Source: Kangsaoukella pontilimi
GTDB taxonomy: Bacteria > Pseudomonadota > Alphaproteobacteria > Rhodobacterales > Rhodobacteraceae
DNA: 64,000 nt
NCBI RefSeq assembly: GCF_009830125.1
Contig: NZ_WUPT01000002.1
Coordinates: 62,001 to 126,000 of the forward strand
Direction of reading: 5' to 3'
In this document: piece after piece, positions 42,580-51,792 of the stretch
Numbering within the stretch: the first letter of the stretch is position 1
How the letters are laid out: each line of letters starts with the position of its first letter
Notes under the pieces: model-generated
What the model saw: the letters and a program-made list of their open reading frames with translations, nothing else
Database searches by the model: none
What the model was told of the DNA's origin: nothing
Made by a program: the position numbers and the translations under genes

Positions 42580-43676
42580 GGGGACTTCTGGGGGCATGTC
42601 TTGTCTGGCTGATGTTGGCGCCGTCGCTTCTGGCGGAGGTCCGGATAAAGGATCTCGTTGATTTCGACGGGGTCCGTGGCAACGATCTTGTCGGCTATGG
42701 CCTTGTCGTCGGTCTGAACGGGACAGGAGACGGGATAAGAAACGCACCTTTCACCGAAGAAATCATGTCGAACATCCTCGAGCGTCTCGGTGTGAACGTG
42801 ACTGGCGAACAGTTTCGGCCAAGGAATGTGGCCGCAGTTCTGGTCACTGCGGAACTACCTCCATTCGCCCGAGCCGGCAGCAGGATCGACGTGACGGTGT
42901 CCGCGATCGGTGATGCCAGCAGCCTTCTGGGCGGTACTCTCGTGATGACACCCCTGAACGCGGCCGATGGTCTGATCTACGCGGTCTCTCAGGGCACGAT
43001 CATCGCGGGCGGCGTCGCGGCGGCAGGGAATGGCGCCGAGGTTGTCGAGGGTGTACCGACTGCGGGTTCCATCCCAGGGGGCGCACGGGTCGAACGTGAG
43101 GTCCCCTTCGAATTCAATTCGATGAGAGAGGTGCGTCTGTCCCTTCGTTCGCCGGATTTCACGACCGCTGCCCGAATTGAAGCAACAATCAACGCGGCCT
43201 TCGGTCAGACAGTTGCGCTCATGACTGACCCTGGAACAGTCGTGTTCGATACGACCGGTGCGGGGCTAGGCAACCCGGCCCGCGCCATCACATTCATTGA
43301 GGGGCTTACCGTCGAACCCGCGTCGCTTGCCCGTGTCGTCGTCGATCAGAGGTCCGGAACCATAGTCATCGGCGAGGATGTTCGTCTGTCGCGCGTCGCG
43401 GTGTCACAAGGCAATTTGACGCTCCGGGTGGAAGAGGCCCCTCTTGTCGTGCAACCGAACCCGTTTGCCGAAGGCGAAAGCATCATTGTGCCGCGTACGC
43501 AGGTCGACATCGAGGAAGCCCCCGGAACCGGACTCGCCGAGATCGAGGAGGCGACGACACTTTCGGAAGTGGTCGCCGGGCTGAATGCGTTGGGAGTCTC
43601 GCCGCGCGACATGATCGACATCCTGAAGACGATCAACGCAGCGGGTGCGCTTCATGCGGAGCTGCTTGTTCGGTAA
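42576..43676 (+). CDS. flgI: Flagellar P-ring protein FlgI
   Basis: 366 residues with a Sec signal peptide (about 1-20, ending LLA). Mature start VRIKDLVDFDGVRGNDLVGYGLVVGLNGTGDG is the family signature, and the C-terminus LSEVVAGLNALGVSPRDMIDILKTINAAGALHAEL is equally typical. The P-ring surrounds the rod in the peptidoglycan. Last gene of its block, converging on fliP. Confidence 0.95.
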   Translation: MRGLLGACLVWLMLAPSLLAEVRIKDLVDFDGVRGNDLVGYGLVVGLNGTGDGIRNAPFTEEIMSNILERLGVNVTGEQFRPRNVAAVLVTAELPPFARAGSRIDVTVSAIGDASSLLGGTLVMTPLNAADGLIYAVSQGTIIAGGVAAAGNGAEVVEGVPTAGSIPGGARVEREVPFEFNSMREVRLSLRSPDFTTAARIEATINAAFGQTVALMTDPGTVVFDTTGAGLGNPARAITFIEGLTVEPASLARVVVDQRSGTIVIGEDVRLSRVAVSQGNLTLRVEEAPLVVQPNPFAEGESIIVPRTQVDIEEAPGTGLAEIEEATTLSEVVAGLNALGVSPRDMIDILKTINAAGALHAELLVR

Positions 43677-43744
43677 GAAGCGTCGGCGTGGTTCGATCGC
43701 GTGGCCAACACGAAGCCAAAGAGAAAGCCGACCTTCTAGGGGAG

Positions 43745-44512
43745 CTAGTTCAGATAGCCCCGGACCAAGGCTCCTGTGATCAGCGACCAACCGTCCGCAA
43801 CCACAAAGAACGCGAGTTTGAACGGAAGCGAAACGATGGCGGGCGGAACCATCATCATCCCCATGGACATTAGAACAGCCGCAACGACGAGGTCGATAAT
43901 CAGGAAAGGGAGGAAAATCAAAAATCCGATCTGGAATGCGCGTTCGATCTCGCTGAGCAGAAAGGCTGGTATGAGGACACTCAGGTCGCTAACCCCTTGC
44001 GTCGAGCCGAATGCGCCTGCCGCGTTGTCGTCCCGAAGCGCCTGAAGTCCCGCAAGAGTGTCCCCATCGACCCTTCCGAGCATAAACGCCTTAAAAGGAC
44101 CGAGACCAAGCTCGACAGCTCGCCCTGCATCGATTTCGCCGTTGGAGAACGGCTGACCTGCGGCGGTCCACGCCTCCCGAAAGACCGGCTCCATCACGAA
44201 AAACGTCAGGAACAGGGCGAGGCTCACGATGAGCATGTTGGGAGGAGACTGTTGAAGTCCGATCCCTTGCCTCAGAATGGCAAGGACCGTGACCATGAAT
44301 GGAAAGCAGGTGATCATCATGGCCAGTCCGGGAACAAGGCTCAGAAGCGTGACGAGAACCAGAAGCTGAATGGCGTATTCAGCCACCGAAGCGCCTTCGC
44401 CTACGGAGACCGTCACTGTTTGTGCCCAAAGAATGGATGGAAAAACAACGGCGAGCGCGGCGCCACCCAACCTACCCAGGAACACAGGACATCGGTGGCG
44501 GAAAGCAGTCAA
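43745..44512 (-). CDS. fliP: Flagellar export apparatus protein FliP
   Basis: 255 residues. A cleavable-type signal (1-31) is followed by four membrane segments. The first carries VLVTLLSLVPGLAMMITCFP and the LRQGIGLQQSPPNMLIVSLALFLTFF signature; the last has MGMMMVPPAIVSLPFKLAFF. It forms, with FliQ and FliR, the export gate. Its start overlaps the fliN stop (ATGA). fliO is not seen. Confidence 0.95.
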   Translation of the reverse strand: MTAFRHRCPVFLGRLGGAALAVVFPSILWAQTVTVSVGEGASVAEYAIQLLVLVTLLSLVPGLAMMITCFPFMVTVLAILRQGIGLQQSPPNMLIVSLALFLTFFVMEPVFREAWTAAGQPFSNGEIDAGRAVELGLGPFKAFMLGRVDGDTLAGLQALRDDNAAGAFGSTQGVSDLSVLIPAFLLSEIERAFQIGFLIFLPFLIIDLVVAAVLMSMGMMMVPPAIVSLPFKLAFFVVADGWSLITGALVRGYLN

Positions 44513-44793
44513 ACCAGGTCCTTGATCGGCGCTATTTCGGTGATTCTTATTCCGAGGCGTCCCGAGCCCGGCTCGTCGAGTTCCTCGAGGACACCTCGCC
44601 CGACGAGGTGATCGCCCACGTAGAGGTCGACCGGATCATCGAGGGACTTGTCCAGAGTGAAGATATCGTCCGCCGTCAGTGACAACAGCTCGCCAACGGT
44701 CGGCCGTGCACGCCCGACGGACACGGTCAGTGTGACAGGAACGTCGCTTATGCCCGCGATGGGGCCTTCGGTCTGATTGGACTCGTCACTCAT
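44509..44793 (-). CDS. fliN: Flagellar motor switch protein FliN
   Basis: 94 residues, essentially one SpoA domain (VPVTLTVSVGRARPTVGELLSLTADDIFTLD, then LYVGDHLVGRGVLEELD). It forms the lower ring of the C-ring with FliM, which is absent from this window. Overlaps fliH by 8 bases and fliP by four. Confidence 0.9.
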   Translation of the reverse strand: MSDESNQTEGPIAGISDVPVTLTVSVGRARPTVGELLSLTADDIFTLDKSLDDPVDLYVGDHLVGRGVLEELDEPGSGRLGIRITEIAPIKDLV

Positions 44794-45400
44794 TTACCGC
44801 CAGGTCCCTGTTCTCGCTGCCAAGCGCCGCCAATTGTTCCCTCATCCGCGTGACGAGGGTTTCAAAATCGACCATCAATTCAGTCTCACCGAGCCGGATG
44901 AAGGCCTGGTTTTCGGCAAGGCTCGACTCCTCGGTGACGGTGATCTGGTCCGGGAAATGCTCGGCAACCAGCCTCTCCAGAAGCCCGACCATTCCGGGCG
45001 CCGCGACGATGTTCATGCTGCCGTCAGCAAGCCCCGCTGACCGTTCCGACATCTCGTGTCGCACGGTCTCCAGAATGAGTTCCGGCACCGCTGCAGGAAA
45101 GAGCGCCTCCAAAAAGCCCTCAATCAAACGGACATACTGGACCTGAAGCTGTTCGAGTGCCTCGTGATAGGTGAACCCGAGATCGCGTATCGTCCGTTCG
45201 AATTCCGCGCTTACCCGTCCATGCCGCTCGGCCATCGACCTTTCACCGTCTTCCCAGCCCGATGCATAGCCTGCCTCGAACCCCTCGGATCTGACGTCTT
45301 CGTCGGTTGGCGCGGAGGCCGGCTCGGGCGACCGAGCCGGCGCGGATGGCAAACCGCGTTCTGCCGTCTCGAAATCCTCGAAGAGGTCACGCAGTGTCAT
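44786..45400 (-). CDS. fliH: Flagellar assembly protein FliH-like
   Basis: 204 residues. The low-complexity acidic N-terminus (Pro/Ala/Glu, about 15-40), the GFEAGYASGWEDGE repeat (GxxxG-like), a long helix (about 75-110) and a C-terminal alpha/beta domain containing RLGETELMVDFETLVTRM are FliH features. It would bind and restrain the export ATPase FliI, which is encoded about 16 kb away. Lies between fliF and fliN with overlaps on both sides. Confidence 0.78.
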   Translation of the reverse strand: MTLRDLFEDFETAERGLPSAPARSPEPASAPTDEDVRSEGFEAGYASGWEDGERSMAERHGRVSAEFERTIRDLGFTYHEALEQLQVQYVRLIEGFLEALFPAAVPELILETVRHEMSERSAGLADGSMNIVAAPGMVGLLERLVAEHFPDQITVTEESSLAENQAFIRLGETELMVDFETLVTRMREQLAALGSENRDLAVNE

Positions 45401-47034
45401 TGCGCAGCCTCGCCCGCATCCTGCATCCAGCGCGCAAGCACCTCGATCCCTTCGTCCTGCCGGTCTGCAAGAAGCTGACGAATGCGGTCCGCGGGATCAT
45501 TCGATGCGCCACCGCCGTTCATATCACCGAAATCAGGAAGTCCTGGAAGGTCGGGTAGGCCCGAGAACCCCTCGCCCTGGCCGGACAGTTCGCCATCAAG
45601 AGGCGGCAGGGCCGGAAAGTCGTCTTCAGGGCCCTCTGCGCGCTCGGGTCGGGGCAACGCGGCTGTCGGCGCGCGACTCGAGCTCATCAGTAGCGGTCGC
45701 ACCACGAACAATCCCAGGATCAAGCTGACGAGGGCAAGCGTCGCCAGTTGAATGAGGGACATCACATCCAACGAAAACGAGTCGATGAAGGACGCCGTTT
45801 CCACAGGCGCATCGACCTCGGGGCTATCGAATTGCATGGAGTGGATCGTCAATTGGTCGCCTCGTTCGGCGTTGAACCCGACGGCTGACGCCACAAGGTC
45901 CCTGAGAACAGCAATCTCGGAGTCTGGACGAGGCTCCCAAGCGATTGTCCCATCTTCGGCTGTCGAGACCAGCCCGTTCACCAGAACCGCAATCGACAGG
46001 CGCCGTATCCCGCCGGGCTCACGGACGACGTCTCGGAGCGTTTCGGAGACTTCGAAATTGACGATCTCCCGGCTCCGGGTCTCGTTCGACTCGGAGCTGT
46101 TGGCAGATCCGCCCGCATCCCCTTCCGGAAGATTCGAGGCGACCGTCACCGCTCCGCTGTTCTGATCGGCGGCGCGCGTCGATGTCTCTTCGGTCTCGGA
46201 ACTGATCGCGACCCTGCTGTCGGGATCGAAGCGCCGCTCGGAGATCGCCTCACGTTCGGTGATCGTGTCAACATGCGCTTCAACCCGGACATTACCCACA
46301 CCGACGCGTGCCTCGACCAGACGCAGCACATTGGCGCGAAGACTGTCGGCGAGTGTCTGCGCCGTTCCGCCGGGCGACATCTGCCCGGCGCCGTCAGCCG
46401 GGATGAGGCCGCTCTGACTGTCGATGATCGACACATTTGCCGCCTCAAGCCCGGAAACCGCAGAGGAAACGAGATGCCGAAGGGCATCGACATGCGCGGC
46501 GCTGAGCGGTGACACAGTGGTCACCGTCACGGACGCCGCCGAGACACTGCCGCGATCGAAGGGGCCGGTGCCGGGGTTGGCGATATGGACCCGCGCGGCC
46601 GAGACATGGCGGCTTGCCGTGATCGTACGGGCCAACTCGCCCTCTTTCGCGCGCCAGTAGGCGGCGTCGAACATCTGTGCCGTCGTGCCGAAGCCCGACA
46701 GCGTATCGAGAAGCTCGTAACCCTGACCACCCGAGCTGGGCAGCCCTTCACCGGCCAATGCCATACGGAGGGCATCGCGTTCCGCAGCAGGCACATAGAT
46801 TGCGCTGCCCCGTACATCGAACGGCAGAGTGCGTGCTTCAAGAGCCGCGATCACATCGCCGGCAACTGCAGGTTCCAGGCCTGCATAGAGCAGTTCGTAG
46901 CGGGGTTGCGACGCCATGCGCGCCAGACCGATCACCGCCAGGAACATACCCAGCGTTGCCGCGACAACCACAATGCGCTTCTGCAGCGTCATCGCGCCCC
47001 AGGCTTCTGCCATCTGCGCCACGAAACTCTCCAC
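45397..47034 (-). CDS. fliF: Flagellar MS-ring protein FliF
   Basis: 545 residues. The first membrane segment (IVVVAATLGMFLAVIGLA, 21-38) is followed by the ring-building motifs LLYAGLEPAVAGDVIAALEARTLPFDV and ISASRHVSAARVHI-type segments. A second membrane helix is near 430-450 (LATLALVSLILGLFVVRPLL). The C-terminal tail (FGDMNGGGASNDPADRIRQLLADRQDEGIEVLARWMQ) is the usual site for binding FliG. First gene of fliF-fliH-fliN-fliP, divergent from fliL. Confidence 0.93.
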   Translation of the reverse strand: MESFVAQMAEAWGAMTLQKRIVVVAATLGMFLAVIGLARMASQPRYELLYAGLEPAVAGDVIAALEARTLPFDVRGSAIYVPAAERDALRMALAGEGLPSSGGQGYELLDTLSGFGTTAQMFDAAYWRAKEGELARTITASRHVSAARVHIANPGTGPFDRGSVSAASVTVTTVSPLSAAHVDALRHLVSSAVSGLEAANVSIIDSQSGLIPADGAGQMSPGGTAQTLADSLRANVLRLVEARVGVGNVRVEAHVDTITEREAISERRFDPDSRVAISSETEETSTRAADQNSGAVTVASNLPEGDAGGSANSSESNETRSREIVNFEVSETLRDVVREPGGIRRLSIAVLVNGLVSTAEDGTIAWEPRPDSEIAVLRDLVASAVGFNAERGDQLTIHSMQFDSPEVDAPVETASFIDSFSLDVMSLIQLATLALVSLILGLFVVRPLLMSSSRAPTAALPRPERAEGPEDDFPALPPLDGELSGQGEGFSGLPDLPGLPDFGDMNGGGASNDPADRIRQLLADRQDEGIEVLARWMQDAGEAAQ

Positions 47035-47068
47035 AATTGCTCGTGAACGCTTTCTCGCATCTGCCTTC

Positions 47069-47083
47069 TTAAGATTCGGTTAG
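47069..47083. promoter_or_regulatory. Candidate CtrA box between fliF and fliL
   Basis: TTAA-N7-TTAG, one mismatch to TTAA-N7-TTAA, lying in the 90-base gap between divergent fliF and fliL, where a cell-cycle-type regulator could control both directions. Confidence 0.5.
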
Positions 47084-47124
47084 CCAGCGCGGTCTATGAA
47101 GGCAGTGTGTGAAAGGAATTTCAG

Positions 47125-47586
47125 ATGACCGACGCCACGGCAGATGCTGAAGAGGCGCCGCCAAAACGCGGAAAGATGCCGCTTGTAATAGGGCTGGTAC
47201 TTGGGCTGGCCGGTGCCGGCGCCGGGTACTTCCTCATGGCCGGCGGGTCCGAGAAAGAGACGGCAAAGGTCGAAAAAACCTCGGACGACATCGCCTTCGT
47301 GCCGATTCAGTCCATGACGATCCCGATCGGCACGGCAGAGAACGCGCGTTATCTGAGGTTTTCCGCCCAGCTCGAGGTGTCGCCCAGCTATGCCGACGAG
47401 GTCGAGAAAAAGATGCCGCGCGTGGTCGACGTTCTGAACACCTACCTCCGATCCGTCACGCTTGCCGAGCTTGAGGATCCGTCAGCGCTCTTGACGCTTC
47501 GTGCACAGATGCGCCGCCGGATCGATCTGGTCGTCGGAGGAGAACTGGTAAGGGACCTGCTGGTCATGGAATTCGTTGTGAGTTGA
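47125..47586 (+). CDS. fliL: Flagellar basal-body-associated protein FliL (copy 1)
   Basis: 153 residues. One membrane segment (MPLVIGLVLGLAGAGAGYFLM, about 18-38) is followed by a periplasmic stomatin-like domain (MTIPIGTAENARYLRFSAQLEV...LRSVTLAELEDP, ending in a RIDLVVGGELVRDLLVMEFVVS strand). FliL supports the stator. A second fliL-type gene lies at 56857-57345, with low similarity. Starts the fliL-...-flhB block of nine genes. Confidence 0.88.
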   Translation: MTDATADAEEAPPKRGKMPLVIGLVLGLAGAGAGYFLMAGGSEKETAKVEKTSDDIAFVPIQSMTIPIGTAENARYLRFSAQLEVSPSYADEVEKKMPRVVDVLNTYLRSVTLAELEDPSALLTLRAQMRRRIDLVVGGELVRDLLVMEFVVS

Positions 47587-47594
47587 GGCCGAAG

Positions 47595-47984
47595 GTGGAA
47601 CTTGTTGCCGATATCCTTCTGATTGCCGGAGCCCTGGGCGCCGGACTTTACTGCATCGTCCTGTCGCGCCGCCTGAGCCGATTCAACGACGTGGAAAAGG
47701 GTGTCGGCGGGGCCATCGCCGTCCTGTCGAAGCAGGTGTCGGACATGACGAAGGCGCTGGAGACGGCGCAGAAGGCAACGGCGAACTCGGCTACCTCTCT
47801 GTCTTCTCTGACAAACAAGGCGGAGGGTGTCGCGCAACGGCTCGAGTTACTTGTTGCATCGATGCACGACCTTCCCGAGCCTGCTCCGGCCGAGGCCCGC
47901 TCCTCGCGCGATGGAGGTCTTGAGAATGACGTGGTCACGCTCTTTCAGTCACGGCGCGCGCCTCATCGGGAGGCTGCGGAATGA
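47595..47984 (+). CDS. Flagellar-cluster protein of unknown function (membrane anchor plus coiled coil)
   Basis: 129 residues from GTG 47595 (GAGG six bases upstream; TTG 47583 overlapping the fliL stop is the alternative). One hydrophobic N-terminal segment (DILLIAGALGAGLYCIVLS) is followed by a helical region of about 70 residues (LSKQVSDMTKALETAQKATA...SLSSLTNKAEGVAQRLELL) with heptad-like spacing, and a polar tail. No domain recognised. It is locked into the motor block by overlaps (ATGA with the motE-like gene). A stator or motor accessory role is inferred from position only. Confidence 0.6.
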   Translation: MELVADILLIAGALGAGLYCIVLSRRLSRFNDVEKGVGGAIAVLSKQVSDMTKALETAQKATANSATSLSSLTNKAEGVAQRLELLVASMHDLPEPAPAEARSSRDGGLENDVVTLFQSRRAPHREAAE

Positions 47985-48580
47985 CGGGAAAACGCAAGCG
48001 GACAAGACCCGCACAGAATGTTCTCGCGATCCTCGCAATGCTGCTTGTCGGCTCCGCCGTGATCCGCATCGGCTCGGGCGGCGGGTTCGCGTTCGCGGCA
48101 AATCCGGATACCGAAGATGTCGTCACCCGAGAGCCGAAGGGCCCGGATTCCGACGTCACGCCCGAGCTTCTGGCGCTGCTCGAATCGCTCAGGGAACGTG
48201 AAGTCGCGCTTCAGGAACGCACCCTCGCTATGGAGGCGCGTATGCAGGTCCTGAAACGCGCCGAGGCGCAGATCGCCGAGGACCTTGCCCAGTTGCAAGA
48301 GGCCGAGGCCAAGCTCCGCTCCACGATCGCAGACGTCAACGCCGCCGCCGAAAGCGACATCGACCGGCTGACCGCCGTCTACGAGAATATGAAAGCCGAG
48401 CAGGCCGCCGATCTGTTCAGCCGGATGGAGCCCAGCTTCGCAGCCGGTTTCCTGGGTCGGATGCGCTCGGATTCGGCGGCGGCGATACTGGCCGGACTAG
48501 AGCCCGACCTTGCCTATTCGATCTCGGTCGTTCTCGCTGGAAGAAACGCAGATTTGCCGGTCGAACCTCTGGAGCAGTAG
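47981..48580 (+). CDS. motE: MotE-like periplasmic protein (MgtE_N-like C-terminus)
   Basis: 199 residues. An N-terminal signal/anchor segment (NVLAILAMLLVGSAVIRIGSG, about 13-33) precedes a long coiled coil (about 60-118) and a C-terminal MgtE-N-like repeat (YENMKAEQAADLFSRM, then AAGFLGRMRSDSAAAILAGL). In Sinorhizobium, MotE with this layout is a chaperone for the periplasmic motor protein MotC. Here a large periplasmic protein follows motA (49510-51714), fitting a client relationship. The symbol is by analogy. Confidence 0.75.
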   Translation: MTGKRKRTRPAQNVLAILAMLLVGSAVIRIGSGGGFAFAANPDTEDVVTREPKGPDSDVTPELLALLESLREREVALQERTLAMEARMQVLKRAEAQIAEDLAQLQEAEAKLRSTIADVNAAAESDIDRLTAVYENMKAEQAADLFSRMEPSFAAGFLGRMRSDSAAAILAGLEPDLAYSISVVLAGRNADLPVEPLEQ

Positions 48581-48643
48581 CCAGTTGTTAACGCCGATCT
48601 GTCACTGAGGCTCCGCAACGTCTGGCGGAACGGAACACTCGGT

Positions 48644-49513
48644 GTGATCGGCATTATCGGAATAGTTGTCGTATTCGGCATGGTTTTCGGCGGTTATCTT
48701 CTGGCCGGCGGCAAGATGAAGATTATCATCGGCGCGTTGCCCTACGAGATGATGATGATCGGCGGCGCCGCCACGGGCGCCTTTCTGATCGCCAATAGCG
48801 GCGCGGCCGCCAAACATGCGATTGCCGACATCTCAAAAGCCTTCAAGGGACCGAAATGGAAGCCCGAGGATTACCGTGATCTCCTCTGTCTTCTGTTCGA
48901 ACTGATCCGCTTCGCGCGTCAGAACCCCGTGGCTCTGGAAGAACACATCGAGGACCCGGAAAATTCTTCTGTCTTCGGCAGCTACCCGAAAATTCAGAAG
49001 GATCACGAAGCGGTTGAGATGATCTGCGATACGCTGCGGTCAGCCTCGATGAACTACAACGACCCCCATCAGGTCGAAGATGTTCTTGAAAAACGAATCG
49101 AGGCGCATCACCACCACGCACAGCATTCCAGCCACGCGTTGCAGGTCGTTGCCGACGGTCTGCCCGCACTCGGAATCGTCGCGGCGGTGCTGGGCGTGAT
49201 CAAGACCATGGGCTCGATAGACCAGCCGCCGGAGATCCTCGGAAAACTCATAGGCGGCGCCCTTGTCGGTACTTTTCTCGGCGTGTTTCTCGCCTACGGG
49301 ATCGTTGGACCCATTGCCAGCCGGCTCGCTACCATCGCGGAAGAGGATCAACACTTCTACAAGCTTATTCGCGAGGTTCTTGTCGCAAACCTGCACAACC
49401 ATGCCACCGCGATTTGTATCGAAGTCGGGCGGCAGAATACGCCGGGGCATGTGCGGCCCTCGTTCTCCGAGCTGGAAGAAGCGATGAAGAACACCAAGAA
49501 GGACGCCGCATGA
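48644..49513 (+). CDS. motA: Flagellar motor stator protein MotA
   Basis: 289 residues from GTG 48644. IGIIGIVVVFGMVFGGYLLAGGKM is the standard first helix, and four helices in total are visible. The cytoplasmic loop (about 70-155) carries charged residues for torque with FliG, and the last two helices are ALGIVAAVLGVIKTMGS and GALVGTFLGVFLAYGIVGPIA, with the conserved Pro. A proton-driven stator subunit. It overlaps the next gene by ATGA. Confidence 0.95.
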   Translation: MIGIIGIVVVFGMVFGGYLLAGGKMKIIIGALPYEMMMIGGAATGAFLIANSGAAAKHAIADISKAFKGPKWKPEDYRDLLCLLFELIRFARQNPVALEEHIEDPENSSVFGSYPKIQKDHEAVEMICDTLRSASMNYNDPHQVEDVLEKRIEAHHHHAQHSSHALQVVADGLPALGIVAAVLGVIKTMGSIDQPPEILGKLIGGALVGTFLGVFLAYGIVGPIASRLATIAEEDQHFYKLIREVLVANLHNHATAICIEVGRQNTPGHVRPSFSELEEAMKNTKKDAA

Positions 49514-51714
49514 TTCGGTGTCTGGCTGTTCTTCTTGCGATTCTGGCCGCCGCCCCTGCCTGGGCAGTGCAGGTTTCCGTTCGTGCCGGCGAACATAACG
49601 GGTTCACCCGTGTCGTTCTGGAATTCGACGAAAGGCCAGACTGGACTGCCGGCAGGGTCGACGGTGGCTATGCGGTACGGTTTCCCAAGATCGAGAACCT
49701 CAGCGCCGACATGTCCCGCGCCTTCGATTTTATCAACCGCAACCGTCTTGCCGATATTCGCGGAAGGGATGGTTCGAACGAGGTCGCGGTCCTGCTCGCC
49801 TGCGAGTGCTATGCGACGTTCGGAAACTACCGGGACACGCTGATCGTCATCGATATTCGCGATGGCGTACCCGGTGAAAATGTCGCCTACCAGTCGCCGC
49901 TCCCCCCAGGTCCGTCATTGTCGCCAACCGCGGTCTTCGATCTGGCCGTAACTTTGCAGGCACCGGTCGCTCCTCCTCTGGCAAGGACAGAAAACATCCC
50001 GACGATCATCGCCGCTCCGCCCGATCGCGAGCGCGTTCCGAGGCTGATTGAACCCGATATGCCTAGCGCTCCGACGGTGCATGACGCCGGCAACCTGCGG
50101 GTCGCAAGTTCACAAGACCCGCCAGATCAGGAGCGGATAAACGACGCCGTCGATATCGTCGCCGCGAATATCGCGCGGGCGACAACGCAGGGCCTCCTCC
50201 AAGTTATCGACCCGCAAATGAAAGATACGCGGGAGCCGCGTCCGGAACCGGAGGAGATTGCGAATCTCAGCGTCGACACCGCCATTGAACGCGCCGTGGC
50301 GAGCGCCTTCGACGAGGCTATCGCGTCACGCGCGACAGGAAACTGCATCTCTCCGGACGACCTCGACCTGACCGCGTGGGGTGATGAAAGCGGGCTGGCG
50401 CGTATCGGCCCCGCCCGTGCTGAGGCCACCAAAGAGGACGGGACTCTCGATCCGGAAAAGATGCGCGATCTGGCGCATGCCTATCTCTACCTCGGCTTCG
50501 GCGCCGAGGCCCGCTCCGTGGCCGACCATACGCTGTCGTCGCACCAGCCACTGATCCGGGCAATGGCCGACATCATTGATAACGGCGCAACGGCGTCACC
50601 TGTCTTCGCCGAGCAATTCGGCTGTTCACCGCTTGCAGGTCTCTGGCGCGCGCTCGCTGGCCCTTTCCAGGCAAGTGAACTGCCCCGCGATCTGTCAGGC
50701 CTTCTCGAAGCCTTTTCGGCTTTTCCGTTGCACCTTCGCATACACCTGGGCCCGATCCTGGCCGAGCGCCTGCGGGTTGCGGGCCTGCCTGAAGAGTCTC
50801 GCATCGCGCTCAACACGGTTATCCGCGCCGGAAACAGTACGACCCAGCAGGCCCTGACCTCGGCACGTCTGGAGCTGACCGGCACGCGTGCCGACGCTGC
50901 CCGCGCCCGGCTTGTCGCGCTCACGAATGGCACGGGCCTCACCGCCGGAGAGGCTCTTCTAGAACTTCTGAATGACGCGGCGGCTCGCGGCGTCGACCCT
51001 GATCCCAAATGGGTCGACGATGCGCCATCCCTGATCCGCGCGCTGCGGGGAACGGACGTGGCCAGCCAACTCGCCTCGTCCATGCTTAGAGGCGCCATCG
51101 CTCTGGATCGTTTCGACGAGACCCGGCGCAGCCTGACAGAGTCAAAGCTTCCGTTAAACCCCGACGACATGCCGGCTTTGACAGACGCACTGCTCGACGC
51201 GGCTGTCGAAAGGGCGGATGACGCCCGGTTCCTGCGGGCGGAAATCGCCTTTCCGAACCGCATCGCTTCGTCCGACCGCGATGTCGGCCTGAACCTGCGG
51301 CTGGCTTCACGATTGCTGGACCTTGGCCTTTTCGAACGCGCCGATCTCTACGCCGGCGCTCTTCCGCCCGATGCGGACGCGGGCCTGCTGCTCGCAAAAA
51401 TCGACCTGCGACTGGGGCGCCACGAAGACGCGCTTGCCCATCTCGACGGCGTCACGACGGAGGCTGCGGCCGTCACGAGGGCCGAGATTCTTGCCACTGC
51501 CGGTCGCGCCGCCGAGGCTGCGGATGCGTTCTTCGCCGTCGCAGACGAGGCGCGCGGCAGACAGAACGCAATGCGCGCCGCGCAATGGGACCGCCTTGGC
51601 CTGCAGGAAACCACCACCCGTGCGGAGAATGACAGTAATAACGAACTTCTCCGCATGATCACCTCGCGCCGCGCCGCACTGGAAGAGCTTCTGACGATGT
51701 CGGCCGAAATGTGA
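49510..51714 (+). CDS. Large periplasmic protein of the flagellar cluster (AMIN-like N-terminus, helical repeats)
   Basis: 734 residues from ATG 49510 (overlaps the motA stop). A Sec signal peptide (1-19, ending AWA) is followed by a beta-rich domain of about 100 residues (VRAGEHNGFTRVVLEFDERPDW then YAVRFPKIENLSA) resembling the AMIN domain, which in other proteins binds peptidoglycan or secretin. A Pro-rich linker (about 130-230) follows. Residues 300-734 are Ala/Leu/Arg-rich helical pairs that look like TPR-type repeats. No enzymatic motif. Position beside motE and motA suggests a MotC-like or stator-scaffold role; this is inference. Confidence 0.68.
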   Translation: MIRCLAVLLAILAAAPAWAVQVSVRAGEHNGFTRVVLEFDERPDWTAGRVDGGYAVRFPKIENLSADMSRAFDFINRNRLADIRGRDGSNEVAVLLACECYATFGNYRDTLIVIDIRDGVPGENVAYQSPLPPGPSLSPTAVFDLAVTLQAPVAPPLARTENIPTIIAAPPDRERVPRLIEPDMPSAPTVHDAGNLRVASSQDPPDQERINDAVDIVAANIARATTQGLLQVIDPQMKDTREPRPEPEEIANLSVDTAIERAVASAFDEAIASRATGNCISPDDLDLTAWGDESGLARIGPARAEATKEDGTLDPEKMRDLAHAYLYLGFGAEARSVADHTLSSHQPLIRAMADIIDNGATASPVFAEQFGCSPLAGLWRALAGPFQASELPRDLSGLLEAFSAFPLHLRIHLGPILAERLRVAGLPEESRIALNTVIRAGNSTTQQALTSARLELTGTRADAARARLVALTNGTGLTAGEALLELLNDAAARGVDPDPKWVDDAPSLIRALRGTDVASQLASSMLRGAIALDRFDETRRSLTESKLPLNPDDMPALTDALLDAAVERADDARFLRAEIAFPNRIASSDRDVGLNLRLASRLLDLGLFERADLYAGALPPDADAGLLLAKIDLRLGRHEDALAHLDGVTTEAAAVTRAEILATAGRAAEAADAFFAVADEARGRQNAMRAAQWDRLGLQETTTRAENDSNNELLRMITSRRAALEELLTMSAEM

Positions 51715-51792
51715 GCCGGCGTTCACGGAACAGAAAGGCTTTGACGATAGCCGGTACCGAGACTGCTAGAATGGCGGAAACAGGGTTCGAAC

